Source: Desulfarculaceae bacterium
GTDB lineage: Bacteria; Desulfobacterota; Desulfarculia; Desulfarculales; Desulfarculaceae
NCBI GenBank assembly: GCA_021737145.1
Contig: JAIPEN010000008.1
Span: 59,585 to 123,584, forward strand
DNA: 64,000 nt
Reading direction: 5' to 3'
The notes beneath the pieces are model-generated. The model made no database searches. It saw only the letters and a program-made list of their open reading frames with translations, and was not told the DNA's origin. Shown here piece after piece: positions 53,498 through 62,267 of the stretch (the first letter of the stretch is position 1; the number at the start of each line of letters is the position of its first letter). The position numbers and the translations under genes are program-made.

Positions 53498-54871
53498 TCA
53501 GGCGGGCAGCCAGTCCCAAGCCGCGCCCGGCCCCCCGGCCGGGGCGTCCAGGCCCAGCCAGGCGGCCAGGGAGGGGAACAGGTCGTAGAGCGAGGCGCCT
53601 TGCACCTCTTGTCCGGCCTTGGCCAGGGCCGCGCCTCCGGCCAGGGCGGCCACCAGCACCCCCTGCTGGGCGTGGTTGGCTCCGTCGGGCCCGGTGTCGT
53701 TGCCCGCGGTGAAGATGGGCTCCGGGCCGGGCCCCACCGTGGCCAGGGCCCGCCAGGCCAGACCGCCGGGGTGCAGGATCAAGTCCGGGGCCACCCGGTT
53801 GACCTGGCGGTAGATGTCCCGGGGGCGATAGACCCGGTTGCCCAGGGGGCGGCCGTCCGGCCCGGCCAGGGCCTCCAGCTCGGCGGCCAGCTGGGCGGCC
53901 AGGGCCTCGGCCTGATCCGGGGGCACCGCGCCCGAGGGCTCGCGGCCGGCGATGTTCAGGTAGATGCGGCTGTAATAGCCGCCCTCGGCCCAGGCCCGGG
54001 TGCGGGGCCAGTCCACCATCTCCGCGCTCAGGGGGCATGGCTCGGGCGGCGGGTCCTTGAGCTTCAGATAGCCCCGGCCGCGCAGCCATTGGTTCATGCA
54101 CAGGCCGCCTTGCAGGGTGCGGGCCCCGTGGTCGCTGACCACCAGCACCAGGGTCTCGGGGGGCAGGGTGGCCACCAGCTCGCCCACCAGGCGGTCGATG
54201 AGGGCGTAGTGCCCGGCCAGGGCGGCCTCGTCGCCCCAAAAGGCGTGGTGCAGCCGGTCCGGGGACATCTCCACCATCATCAACAGCTCGGGCTCGTACA
54301 GGCCCCGCAGGCCGTGGGCCACGGCAAAACGGCGGCGGGCCATGACCTCCAGTTGCTCAAGAAGCTCCTCGCGGGGCGCGGAGCGGAAATCCTTGATGTC
54401 GTAAAGGTATTCCCCGCCGGCCCAGCGCTTGAGCCGCGGCCCCAGGCTGGCGGGCCACACCCCGGCCCTGGAGCCGGACGGGGTCAGGGGCCCGGCCACC
54501 ATGGCCCCCTTGAGCGGCGCGGCGGGAAAGGTGAGCGGCCAGCCCAGCACAACCGAGGTGAGCCCCGCCCGCCCGGCCAGGTCCCACAGGCGGGGAGCGG
54601 TGACCATCTCCGCCGTGGCCGTGTCCAAGGGGCCGTGGGAGTGGTCGCTCCGGTTGCGGAAGCCGTAGATGCCCAGCTGGCCCGGGTCCTGGCCGGTGGC
54701 CATGCACATCCAGGCGGGCACGGTGATGGGCGGGATGCAACTGGTGAGGCGGCCCCAGCGGCCCCGGCCGCGCAGGGAGCCGAGAAAGGGCATGCGCCCG
54801 GCCAGGGAGCCGAAGGCCAGGGAGGGCTCCAGGCAGTCCAGGCCGATCACCGCCACCCGGCGGGGGCTCAT
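53498..54871 (-). CDS. type I phosphodiesterase/nucleotide pyrophosphatase family protein
   Basis: A 457-residue alkaline-phosphatase-superfamily protein with an intact metal site: VAVIGLDCLEPS, PPITVPAWMCMATGQDPGQLG (nucleophile Thr), MSPDRLHHAFWGD (Asp and His) and LVVSDHGART. It resembles phosphoglycerate-mutase-like and nucleotide-pyrophosphatase proteins of unknown substrate. No signal peptide. It overlaps the upstream M48-TPR gene by four bases and is a paralogue of the degenerate copy at 50.6 kb. Confidence 0.88.
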   Translation of the reverse strand: MSPRRVAVIGLDCLEPSLAFGSLAGRMPFLGSLRGRGRWGRLTSCIPPITVPAWMCMATGQDPGQLGIYGFRNRSDHSHGPLDTATAEMVTAPRLWDLAGRAGLTSVVLGWPLTFPAAPLKGAMVAGPLTPSGSRAGVWPASLGPRLKRWAGGEYLYDIKDFRSAPREELLEQLEVMARRRFAVAHGLRGLYEPELLMMVEMSPDRLHHAFWGDEAALAGHYALIDRLVGELVATLPPETLVLVVSDHGARTLQGGLCMNQWLRGRGYLKLKDPPPEPCPLSAEMVDWPRTRAWAEGGYYSRIYLNIAGREPSGAVPPDQAEALAAQLAAELEALAGPDGRPLGNRVYRPRDIYRQVNRVAPDLILHPGGLAWRALATVGPGPEPIFTAGNDTGPDGANHAQQGVLVAALAGGAALAKAGQEVQGASLYDLFPSLAAWLGLDAPAGGPGAAWDWLPA

Positions 54872-56715
54872 GGCTTTTCCCGCTTGAGGGATTGCTGAAA
54901 GCGCCGGAGCTGGGCCTGGTAGTACTCCCGCCGGTTGGGGGGATTGGCGGCCAGGGCGGCGCGGGCCGCGGCCACCGCGCGGCGGGGGTCGCCATTGACG
55001 AAATAGGCCTCGGCCAGGGTGTCCCAGATGTGGGCCGAGGGCGAGAGGGTAACCGCCTGGCGGGCCAGGGCCAGGGCGCGGCGGGGGTCCCGGAGCTTCG
55101 GGTCCTTGGCCGTGGCCAGGCACCAGGCCAGGCCGTTGATGACCTCCGGGTCGCCCGGAGCCAGGGCCAGGGCGCCCTCCATGCGGGCCAGGCCCTGCCG
55201 CTGTCGCCCCTGTTCGAACAACAGCGCGCCCAGTTGCATCTGCAAGCGGGCGTCGTGGGGGTGAGCCGCGATCTCCTGTTCCACCAGGCGGGTCACCGTG
55301 GACTGCTTCACCCGCTGCTCCAGGCCCAGGGCGTCCAGGGCCAGGCCGCCGGCGATGGTCAGGGCCAGGGCGATGTAGAACACCTTGAGTCCCTTGGCGA
55401 TCAGCCGCGCCTGGTCCGCGATGCGCTGGGGCTGGGCCTCGGCCCGGCGCAGGGCCTGAACCCGCTGGGCGATGGAGAAGTGGTGCCAGGAAGGGGCGTC
55501 GCGGGTGTCGCCGGACATGGAGGCGATGCGCTCCAAGGCCCCCACCAGGGGATCGGCCGTGCCCATCACCCGGAGGGAGAACAGGTCGGCCTGCCGCTCG
55601 AAATGGCGCATGAAAAAGCCCATGACCAGGCGCAGGTACACGATGAGCAGCACCACCAGGGGCAGGGCCAGCAGGATGCTCATGGCTCCGCCCGCCCCCT
55701 CGCTGGACAGGATCTCCAGGCCCCAGGCGCTGCCCGCCAGCCACCAGACCAGGAGGCTCATCAACAGGCTCATGGGCCCGGCCAGGGCGTAGGCGGCCAG
55801 GAAAAAGCCCATGAAGAACATGAGGTAGTACCACAGGTGCTTCAGGCGCACGTGGCCCGCCTCGTGGGCCACCACCCCGGCCAGCTCGTCGTTGTCCAGG
55901 GCCTCGGCCAGGGCGGGGGTGATGAGCAGATAACGCAAACGGGGCGCCAGGCCCAGCACCCCGGCGGTAAGCAGGCGGCCGCCCATCAGGGGCCAGGCCA
56001 GCAAGCCGGCCACCGAGACTCCGGTGTGCTCCAGCACCGTGGCGCACACCGAGCGCACCCGGCCATCGGGCAGGGGGGTGCAGCCCCACCAGCGCTTGAC
56101 CAGGGCCGGGAAGAACAGGGCCAGGGCCCCCACGAACACCACCAGATAGGCCAGCCCGCCCAGGCCGGAGTCCAGCCAGGCCCGGGCCCCGGGCCACAGG
56201 TGCACGAGGAGGTCGCGGCACAGGCTCACCGCGAACCAGGGGAAGATGACCGGGGCCACCATGCGCACCTGGCCGCCCAGATAGTCGCGGCGGCCCAGGC
56301 CGCCCATGCCCGAGGCATGCTCCAGGCGGTGGGCCGCGCTCCACACCACGGCCAGCAGCAGCAGGTAGAGCCCCACCGCCAGCAGGCCGCGCGCCGTCTC
56401 CCAGGTGCCCACCAGGGGCCAGGTCATGAGATGGGCCTTCAGGTCGGCCACGGTGATCATCAGGAGCAGGCACAGGATGGCCGCGCCGTGCAGCTGGGCC
56501 ACCAGGCGGCGGGCCCGGGCGGCCGGAGCGCGGCGGGCGGAGTCCGCGCGGCCCAGGTGCATGCTCACCGACAGGCGCGCCCCCACCCACAACAGGGCGG
56601 CCAGGGCGGCGCTGGCCAGATAGCTCTCCCACGGGCCCAGGGCGGGGCGGCCGGGCTGGTAGGCCTCGAAGACCACCATCACCAGGATGAAGGCTATGAT
56701 CTGGGCGAATAGCAA
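54868..56715 (-). CDS. M48 metallopeptidase with C-terminal TPR domain
   Basis: A polytopic membrane zinc peptidase of about 615 residues. Several N-terminal TMs are followed by the catalytic GVVAHEAGHVRLKH (HExxH) and a distal Glu candidate near FERQADLFSLRVMG. A TM and then a TPR-like helical domain occupy the C-terminus (SPSAHIWDTLAEAYFVNGDP). It resembles HtpX/BepA-type envelope quality-control proteases. I place the start at TTG 56715 (GGAG five bases upstream) because the GTG at 56781 lies inside a dispersed repeat. The protease and the phosphodiesterase downstream are coupled. Confidence 0.82.
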   Translation of the reverse strand: MLFAQIIAFILVMVVFEAYQPGRPALGPWESYLASAALAALLWVGARLSVSMHLGRADSARRAPAARARRLVAQLHGAAILCLLLMITVADLKAHLMTWPLVGTWETARGLLAVGLYLLLLAVVWSAAHRLEHASGMGGLGRRDYLGGQVRMVAPVIFPWFAVSLCRDLLVHLWPGARAWLDSGLGGLAYLVVFVGALALFFPALVKRWWGCTPLPDGRVRSVCATVLEHTGVSVAGLLAWPLMGGRLLTAGVLGLAPRLRYLLITPALAEALDNDELAGVVAHEAGHVRLKHLWYYLMFFMGFFLAAYALAGPMSLLMSLLVWWLAGSAWGLEILSSEGAGGAMSILLALPLVVLLIVYLRLVMGFFMRHFERQADLFSLRVMGTADPLVGALERIASMSGDTRDAPSWHHFSIAQRVQALRRAEAQPQRIADQARLIAKGLKVFYIALALTIAGGLALDALGLEQRVKQSTVTRLVEQEIAAHPHDARLQMQLGALLFEQGRQRQGLARMEGALALAPGDPEVINGLAWCLATAKDPKLRDPRRALALARQAVTLSPSAHIWDTLAEAYFVNGDPRRAVAAARAALAANPPNRREYYQAQLRRFQQSLKREKP

Positions 56716-56761
56716 GGCGGCTCCGTTAGCCCCGGCATTCCACGGGGCCCGTGTGTCCGGC

Positions 56762-56880
56762 CGCGCCAGCCGCCGCCCCACGGCGTCGCGGGCCGCGCTC
56801 GGGCCTCGGCGTGGGGTTGGCTACGGCCGCGGCCCTCGCGTGGCGGCGCGCCGCTGGCGGCTGGCCGTGCCGGAGGTGCT
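56762..56880 (+). repeat. dispersed palindromic repeat, degenerate copy E
   Basis: Shares with copies A and B the CGCCAG start, the central CCTCGGCGT, and GGCTGGCCGTGCCGG near the end, at comparable spacing. The central hairpin arms are not preserved. It may be an old member of the family or a chance GC-rich resemblance. Confidence 0.4.
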
Positions 56881-57007
56881 TACAAACTGTACCACGATAA
56901 TGCGGGCGCGTTGCTCATAACGGCACTGCGTGTTGGCGCTCATGGTTCAAGGCCATCCGGCCCTCATGGAATATCGGGAGTAGGGGCGGCCGGGGGGGCT
57001 GGCCGTG

Positions 57008-57043
57008 AAAAGCCAAGGCCCGGGCCTGTACATGGCCCGGGCC
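57008..57043 (-). terminator. intrinsic terminator after the tRNA-Ser genes
   Basis: GGCCCGGGCC occurs twice (57017-57026 and 57034-57043). The sequence is itself palindromic, so the two copies pair into a ten-bp stem with a seven-base loop. On the minus strand it is followed by TTGGCTTTTC. Confidence 0.6.
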
Positions 57044-57062
57044 CCGCTTGGCTGGCAAAAAA

Positions 57063-57155
57063 TGGCGGAGAGAGAGGGATTCGAACCCTCGGTGGAGCTT
57101 TTAACCCCACACTCGCTTAGCAGGCGAGCACCTTCGGCCTCTCGGTCATCTCTCC
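57063..57155 (-). tRNA. tRNA-Ser (anticodon GCT)
   Basis: The minus strand folds as a class II tRNA: acceptor GGAGAGA paired with the 3' TCTCTCC, anticodon loop CTGCTAA (anticodon GCT, reading AGC/AGU), a long variable arm (about 20 bases), T arm GGTTCGAATCC, discriminator G and an encoded CCA at 57065-57063. Confidence 0.95.
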
Positions 57156-57209
57156 GCGGCCGGTTCCCAAACATCTGCATCGCCACCCGGAGGCGGCGCT
57201 TTTATGTGT

Positions 57210-57297
57210 TGGCGGAGGGAGTAGGATTCGAACCCACGGAGCCTTGCGGCTCAGCGGTTTTCAAGACCGCCGCCTTCGACCACTCGGCCATCCCTCC
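57210..57297 (-). tRNA. tRNA-Ser (anticodon TGA)
   Basis: On the minus strand: acceptor GGAGGGA paired with TCCCTCC, D arm GGCCGAGTGG, anticodon loop CTTGAAA (anticodon TGA, reading UCN codons), a long variable arm (GAGCCGCAAGGCTC), T arm GGGTTCGAATCC, and an encoded CCA at 57212-57210. It lies 55 bases from the other tRNA-Ser in the same direction, suggesting one transcript. Confidence 0.95.
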
Positions 57298-57400
57298 GCG
57301 ATGCCTGACAATAATACCAGAGGGAGGATGTGCGCCGGGCCGTGGGGCCTGTTTCCGGCCCCGCTTAACGAGCTTATGTACCACCCACCCCCCGAAGGCG

Positions 57401-59179
57401 TCAACCGTTTCCGGTGCTTGGGTTCCGGGGGGGCCGGCTTTCCACCCGGGCCGAACGCTCCAGGTCGATGATGTTGCGCCCGGGCAGGTACTCCTTGGTC
57501 TCGTAGCGCACGATGCGCCCGAAGCGCTCCACCAGCTCGGCCAGGCTGAGCGCGTCGGTCCGCATGCGCCGGGCCTGGCGCTTCAAGTCCTCCGTCTGGT
57601 CATACATAAGCATAAGTTCGCTGCTGGCCAAAAGCGAGGTGAGCGGCTGGTTCAGCTCGTGGGCCGCGGCCCCGGCCAGCTCCACCACCCCGGCCAGGCG
57701 GGCCGCTTCCTGGCGTTGCTCGTCCAGGCGGCGGCGGTGGCTGATGTTGCGCAGGCTCAGGCAGGTGAGCTCCGGGTCCAGGCAAACCGCCAGCAGCTCG
57801 AAGGCGCTCTGGCCCGACCGGCCTCCGGAGGGCAGCTCCACCTCCTCCCGGGCCACCTTGCCCCGGGCCACCCACTCCATGAGGTCGCGGCCCCAGGCCA
57901 TGCGCTCGGGGGGCAGCAGGTCCAGCCAGGGCTTGCCCTGGGGCGGCAGGCCGCCGCTGAGCAGTTGGGCCGCCGCCCGGTTGGCCATGATCACCTTGCC
58001 CGCCCCGTCCACCAGCAGGATGGAGTCCGGGCTGCCCTCCACCACCGCGCGCAGGCGGGCGGCGGAGCGCTGCTGTTCGCGCTCGGCGGCCAGGCGGGCG
58101 GTTATGTCCTCCATGAGCACCAGGTGCCGCTGGCCGGCCAGGCCCACAGAGCGGAAGAGCACGTCCTTTTCTTCGCCCCCGGCGCAGGTGACACGGAAGA
58201 TGCGCTCGCGCACCAGGCCCTCGCCCGAGGTGGCCAGGTAGGCCTTCCAGGCGGCGGCCGCCTGGCGCCGCCGGGCGGGTTCGGGAAAAGCCAGGGCCAT
58301 CCAGGAGCGGCCGTCGGGCACCTGTTCGGGGGTGTAGCCGAACATGCGGCCGAAAGCGGGGTTGGTGTAGAGGTAGTTGCCCTGGTGGTCCAAAAAGGCC
58401 AGGCCCAGGGGCGACTGCTCGCTGAGGATGCGGAAGCGTTCCTGCTCCTGGGCCAGGGCCTCGGCCATCTGGCGGGACTCCAGGCTCAACAGCTCCACCT
58501 GGCGCACGTGCTGGTTGAGGCTGTCCACCAGAAAGCGGGCCCGCCGGGCGTTGACCCCGTAGAGCATGGTCTTGAGGCGCTCCCTGTAGGGCAAATGGAC
58601 CCAGGACATGCGCCAGAGGCTGGCCGGAGCGCCCTGGAAGAAGCAGGCCTCCTCCTCCAGGCTGGCCGGGTGGCGGCCGAAGCACAGGGGCAGGGCGGCA
58701 AGGCATCCCATGGTGAACTGGCAGTTTATGTGGCTCAGGCAGGGGTTCTCGTGCCAGGTCACGTGAAGCAGGCAGCCGTCTTCGGTGAGGTCGGTGACCT
58801 TTATGGATCTGATGGAGCGGCTGAAGCGGTGGATAAGCCAGGGCGCCCCCCGGGCCAGGTTGGCCGGGCTGCCGACCAGGCGTATGAACAGGCTCTTGAG
58901 CGGCCCCCAGGTGTTAAAGGCCATGGCCTCGAAGGCGATGGAGTAGGGCGCCAGGGGATCGGCGAAGATGTCGTCCCGGGCCCGGCGCAGCAGCTCGCTG
59001 AAGGCATCGATGGGCACCCAACCGCTCCGGTGAGTCAACACCTCCTCCACCCGGCGGGGTTCCAGGCCGGTCAGCTCGTCCATGCCCTCCAGCAGGCCGG
59101 CCACCGCTTCGGGGCGTCGGCGGTGGACATAAGAGATGACCGCGCTGGTGTTGAAGGTGCTGGTCAGGCGCCGGTCCAT
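57401..59179 (-). CDS. PAS sensor with DHp domain but no ATPase domain
   Basis: A 592-residue cytosolic protein. The first 220 residues form an unrecognised sensory domain ending in a Cys/His region (LSHINCQFTMGCLAALPLCF), which recalls V4R/heme-type small-molecule domains only loosely. Two PAS units follow (about 250-375 and 385-490), then a DHp helix with the H-box GAAAHELNQPLTSLL. The protein ends about 60 residues after the H-box (KEYLPGRNIIDLERSARVES). No N, G1 or G2 ATP-binding motifs are present, so it cannot autophosphorylate alone. It may be phosphorylated by another kinase or act as a phosphatase or scaffold. A Fur-like box lies 24-42 bases upstream. Confidence 0.82.
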   Translation of the reverse strand: MDRRLTSTFNTSAVISYVHRRRPEAVAGLLEGMDELTGLEPRRVEEVLTHRSGWVPIDAFSELLRRARDDIFADPLAPYSIAFEAMAFNTWGPLKSLFIRLVGSPANLARGAPWLIHRFSRSIRSIKVTDLTEDGCLLHVTWHENPCLSHINCQFTMGCLAALPLCFGRHPASLEEEACFFQGAPASLWRMSWVHLPYRERLKTMLYGVNARRARFLVDSLNQHVRQVELLSLESRQMAEALAQEQERFRILSEQSPLGLAFLDHQGNYLYTNPAFGRMFGYTPEQVPDGRSWMALAFPEPARRRQAAAAWKAYLATSGEGLVRERIFRVTCAGGEEKDVLFRSVGLAGQRHLVLMEDITARLAAEREQQRSAARLRAVVEGSPDSILLVDGAGKVIMANRAAAQLLSGGLPPQGKPWLDLLPPERMAWGRDLMEWVARGKVAREEVELPSGGRSGQSAFELLAVCLDPELTCLSLRNISHRRRLDEQRQEAARLAGVVELAGAAAHELNQPLTSLLASSELMLMYDQTEDLKRQARRMRTDALSLAELVERFGRIVRYETKEYLPGRNIIDLERSARVESRPPRNPSTGNG

Positions 59180-59491
59180 GGGCTACTTTTCCCCCCGCGA
59201 TGAACAATGAGAATAAGTATCTAAAACATATGCCGGAAAAGGCAAGTGAATTAAACGGGGCCGGTCCATGCGGCGGGCTGGACGCCTCGCGGGGCTTGTA
59301 GTAAATTGGAACCTGCGCCGGCCAGGGTATCCTAGGTATTTGCTAGGAATGGCAGGCGGTATTGTTGTTAACCACAACTGATGCGCGACCGGGCCGCAGC
59401 GCCGGTTCGCGGGTCCGGGCGGCTATTGCCGGCCGGACGGGCGGCCGCGGCCCGGTTTCGAGCGTTTAATTTATCCATGGAGCGAGAAGAC
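59180..59491. other. divergent regulatory region between the DHp sensor and Mo oxidoreductase genes
   Basis: 312 bases. They contain a Fur-like box (59203-59221), an inverted repeat TCCTAG...CTAGGA (59330-59348), and GTTGT-TAACC-ACAAC (59364-59378). The last two lie 113-162 bases upstream of the Mo oxidoreductase start and are candidate operators. No gene is seen. Confidence 0.55.
59203..59221. promoter_or_regulatory. Fur-box-like sequence
   Basis: AACAATGAGAATAAGTATC matches the Fur consensus at 14 of 19 positions. It lies 24-42 bases upstream of the minus-strand sensor start, a usual position for a repressor overlapping the promoter. Confidence 0.4.
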
Positions 59492-61624
59492 ATGGACGGC
59501 AAAAAGGCTCCCAACGTCTCGGGCGTGGACAGCCCCGGTCGCAGGACCGTTTCCAGCATCTGCGGCATGTGCGCGGTGCGCTGTCCCATCCAGGTGGAGG
59601 TGGAGGACGGCCGCGTGGTGTGGATTCAGGGCAACCCCAACGACAAGGGCATGGGCACCAGCCTGTGCGCCAAGGGCGCGGCGGGCATAGCCCTTGAGTA
59701 CGACGACGAGCGGCCCCAATACCCCCTGATCCGCACCGGCCCCCGGGGGAGCGGCCAGTGGCGGCGGGCCAGCTGGGACGAGGCCCTGGACTACATCGCC
59801 GACAAGCTCAAGGATGTGATCGGCAAGTACGGCGGCAAGGGCGTGGCCCTTTCCGACCGGGGCGGGCCTTTCAACGACCTGCACAAGACCTTCCTCAAGT
59901 CCCTGGGTTCGCCGAACTACTTCAACCACGACTGCACCTGCGGCCGCAACACCCACCACGCCGCCAAGAGCCTTTTCGGCATGGGCCGCAAGGACTGGGG
60001 CATGGACATCAAGAACACCAAGCACTTGGTGCTCTTCGGCCGCAACATGATCGAGTCGCTCCAGGTGAAAGAGGCCAAGGACTTCATCGCGGCCATGAGC
60101 AAGGGAGCCAAGTGCACCTACATCGACGTGCGGGCCACCCTCACCGCCTCCAAGGCCTCGCGTTTCTGGATGATCCGGCCCAACACCGAATATGCCCTGA
60201 ACCTGGCCTGGATCCATGTGGTCCTGGCCGAGAATCTCTATGACGCGGATTTCGTGAGCAAATGGGTGGTGGGCCTGGACGAGCTGGAGAGCTTTGTCCA
60301 GGAATACACCCCCGAGTGGGCCGAGAAGGTGACCGGGGTGCCGGCCGAGGAGATCAAGGCCGCCATCCGCGAGATCGCCGCCGACGCCCCCCAGGTGATC
60401 TTCCACGCCGGGTGGATGACCGCCCGCCACCGCCAGAGCTTCCACGTAAGCCGCACCTCCCACATCCTCAACGCCCTGATGGGCAACTTCGAGGTGAGCG
60501 GCGGGCTGATCGCCGCCAAGGGCCCGGGCGACTACGACCTTCCGGGCATAAACAAGCTCGAAGACCGGGCGCCCAAGGCCGAGGACCCGCGGGTGGACGG
60601 AGTCGGCACCAAGTTCAAGCACTTCGACTCCGGCCCGGGCCTGTTCCACCTGTTCTTCCCGGCCCTGGAAAGCGGCGACCCCTACCAGGTGGGAGCCTAC
60701 TTCGCCTACCGCCACGACCCCCTGACCAGCCTGCCCGACCCCGACGCCATGCAAAAGGCCATGGACAAGCTGGACCTGCTGGTGTCCATCGACGTGAACT
60801 ATTCCGAGACCGCCTGGTACGCCGACGTGATCCTGCCCGAGGCCACCTATCTGGAGCGCGGCAGCCTGGTCGCCCAGAAAAAGGGCGGCAAGCCCAGCTT
60901 GCAGGTCAGGGACCAGTGCATCGCCCCGCGCCTGGACGCCCGGCCGGCCTGGTGGATCTTCCGCGAGATACTCCGGCGGCTGGACAAGAGCGAGGCCCTG
61001 GAGTTCGAGACCCTGGAAGACATCTGGCGCTACCAGCTGGAGGGCACCGGGGTGAGCCTGGACGAGCTCAGGGAAAAGGGCGTGATCGGCCTGGCCGACA
61101 AGGCCATAATGCGCGACCGCGACAGCGGCCTGGGCTTCAAGACCGGCTCGGGCAAGGTGGAGATCATCTCCCCGGTGCTCACCGAGGCCGGCCTGCCCAG
61201 CCTGGCCCCCTTCCACGAGCCCCCGGCCAAAAAGCCGGGCCAGTTCAGCCTGGTCTTCGGCCGGGTGGGGTGGCTGGCCCACGGCCAGAGCACCAACAAC
61301 CCGCTGCTTAACGAGCTGATGCCCGAAAACGCCCTGTGGATCAACGACAAGGTGGCGGCCGAGCTGGGCATCTCCGACGGGGACACCATCAAGGTGGCCA
61401 GCGACGGGGCCGAGGCGGTGGGCAAGGTTAAGCTCACCGAGTTCATCCACCCCGAGGCGGCCTTCATGGTGCACGGCTTCGGGCGCACCGTGCCCCTGCA
61501 GACCCGCGCCTACAAAAAGGGCATGGCCGACCAGCGCCTGATGAAGGGCATGCTGACCAGCTATGACCCGGCCGGCGGGGGCAACACCCTCACCGAGACG
61601 GTGGTGACAGTTACCAAGGCCTAG
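59492..61624 (+). CDS. molybdopterin oxidoreductase, DMSO-reductase family
   Basis: A 710-residue Mo/W-bisPGD enzyme. An N-terminal 4Fe-4S site has C24, C27, C31 and C59 (CGMCAVRC, SLCAKG). The likely Mo-ligand Cys is in FNHDCTCGRNTHHAAKSL. NPLLNELMPENALWIND and IKVASDGAEAVGKVKL mark the molydop-binding domain. It has no Tat signal, so it is cytosolic. The family includes formate dehydrogenases and polysulfide/thiosulfate reductases; the substrate is not clear. I place the start at ATG 59492, which has GGAG upstream, rather than ATG 59477. The genes for a 4Fe-4S protein and a flavoprotein follow at 42 and 82 bases. Confidence 0.9.
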   Translation: MDGKKAPNVSGVDSPGRRTVSSICGMCAVRCPIQVEVEDGRVVWIQGNPNDKGMGTSLCAKGAAGIALEYDDERPQYPLIRTGPRGSGQWRRASWDEALDYIADKLKDVIGKYGGKGVALSDRGGPFNDLHKTFLKSLGSPNYFNHDCTCGRNTHHAAKSLFGMGRKDWGMDIKNTKHLVLFGRNMIESLQVKEAKDFIAAMSKGAKCTYIDVRATLTASKASRFWMIRPNTEYALNLAWIHVVLAENLYDADFVSKWVVGLDELESFVQEYTPEWAEKVTGVPAEEIKAAIREIAADAPQVIFHAGWMTARHRQSFHVSRTSHILNALMGNFEVSGGLIAAKGPGDYDLPGINKLEDRAPKAEDPRVDGVGTKFKHFDSGPGLFHLFFPALESGDPYQVGAYFAYRHDPLTSLPDPDAMQKAMDKLDLLVSIDVNYSETAWYADVILPEATYLERGSLVAQKKGGKPSLQVRDQCIAPRLDARPAWWIFREILRRLDKSEALEFETLEDIWRYQLEGTGVSLDELREKGVIGLADKAIMRDRDSGLGFKTGSGKVEIISPVLTEAGLPSLAPFHEPPAKKPGQFSLVFGRVGWLAHGQSTNNPLLNELMPENALWINDKVAAELGISDGDTIKVASDGAEAVGKVKLTEFIHPEAAFMVHGFGRTVPLQTRAYKKGMADQRLMKGMLTSYDPAGGGNTLTETVVTVTKA

Positions 61625-61666
61625 CGGCCGGGTGAAGCGAATAACCCTCACCTCGTGAGGAGACAA

Positions 61667-62185
61667 ATGAGCAAGTACTTCCTTTTGCAAGACTCGGAGC
61701 GCTGCATAGGCTGCCTGGCTTGCGAGATTCACTGCAAGAGCAACAAGAACCTGCCGGTGGGCCCGACCCTGTGCAAGAACATGTCGGTGGGCCCGGTGGC
61801 GGTGGAGGACGTGCCCCGGGTGCGCTTCGTGTTCATGCCCTGCTTCCATTGCGAGGAGCCCTGGTGCCTGAACGTGTGCCCCTCGGGAGCCATCCAGCGC
61901 CGGGCCAAGGACGGCATCGTGTTCATCGAGCCCAGCCTGTGCATCGGATGCAAGAGCTGCATCACCGCCTGTCCCTGGGGGGCCTGTCAGTGGGACCCCG
62001 CCACGGCCAAGGCGGTCAAGTGCGACTACTGCATGGACCGGTTGGACCAGGGCCTCAATCCGGCCTGCGTGACCAAGTGTCTGACCCAGTGCCTGGAGTT
62101 CGGCAGCGCCGATAAGCTGCCCACCGGACAACGGGAGCGCTTCGCCGCCCAGGTGGCCCGCGACCACTTCAACCCCAAGGTCTAA
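61667..62185 (+). CDS. 4Fe-4S electron-transfer protein (PsrB/HycB type)
   Basis: A 172-residue ferredoxin-like subunit. Cys motifs are CIGCLACEIHC, CFHCEEPWCLNVCP, CIGCKSCITACPWGAC and CDYCMDRL with CVTKCLTQC: enough for four 4Fe-4S clusters, as in the beta subunits of DMSO-reductase-family enzymes. It would accept electrons from the Mo subunit and pass them to the flavoprotein encoded next. GAGGAG precedes the ATG at 61667. Confidence 0.95.
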   Translation: MSKYFLLQDSERCIGCLACEIHCKSNKNLPVGPTLCKNMSVGPVAVEDVPRVRFVFMPCFHCEEPWCLNVCPSGAIQRRAKDGIVFIEPSLCIGCKSCITACPWGACQWDPATAKAVKCDYCMDRLDQGLNPACVTKCLTQCLEFGSADKLPTGQRERFAAQVARDHFNPKV

Positions 62186-62267
62186 ACGGCGCCCCGGGGC
62201 GGGGAGGCGCCGGCCATGAAGCGCCTCCCCCCGCCGGGGGATGAACCGCCACCGCGAGGCAGCAGAT

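Larger units (their letters stand above)
56716..57062. other. intergenic region between M48 gene and tRNA genes
   Basis: 347 bases. They contain a degenerate dispersed repeat (56762-56880) and a minus-strand terminator for the tRNA genes (57008-57043). No reading frame or other site is convincing. Confidence 0.6.

Noticed and set aside
53135..54898. 587-residue plus-strand open frame over the SYLF gap and phosphodiesterase
   Set aside because: It crosses the end of one real gene and the whole of another in antisense and shows no family character.
59350..59370. Possible sigma54 promoter upstream of the Mo oxidoreductase
   Set aside because: TGGCAGGCGGTATTGTT looks similar, but the GG-N10-GC spacing is not met, unlike the site at 29406.
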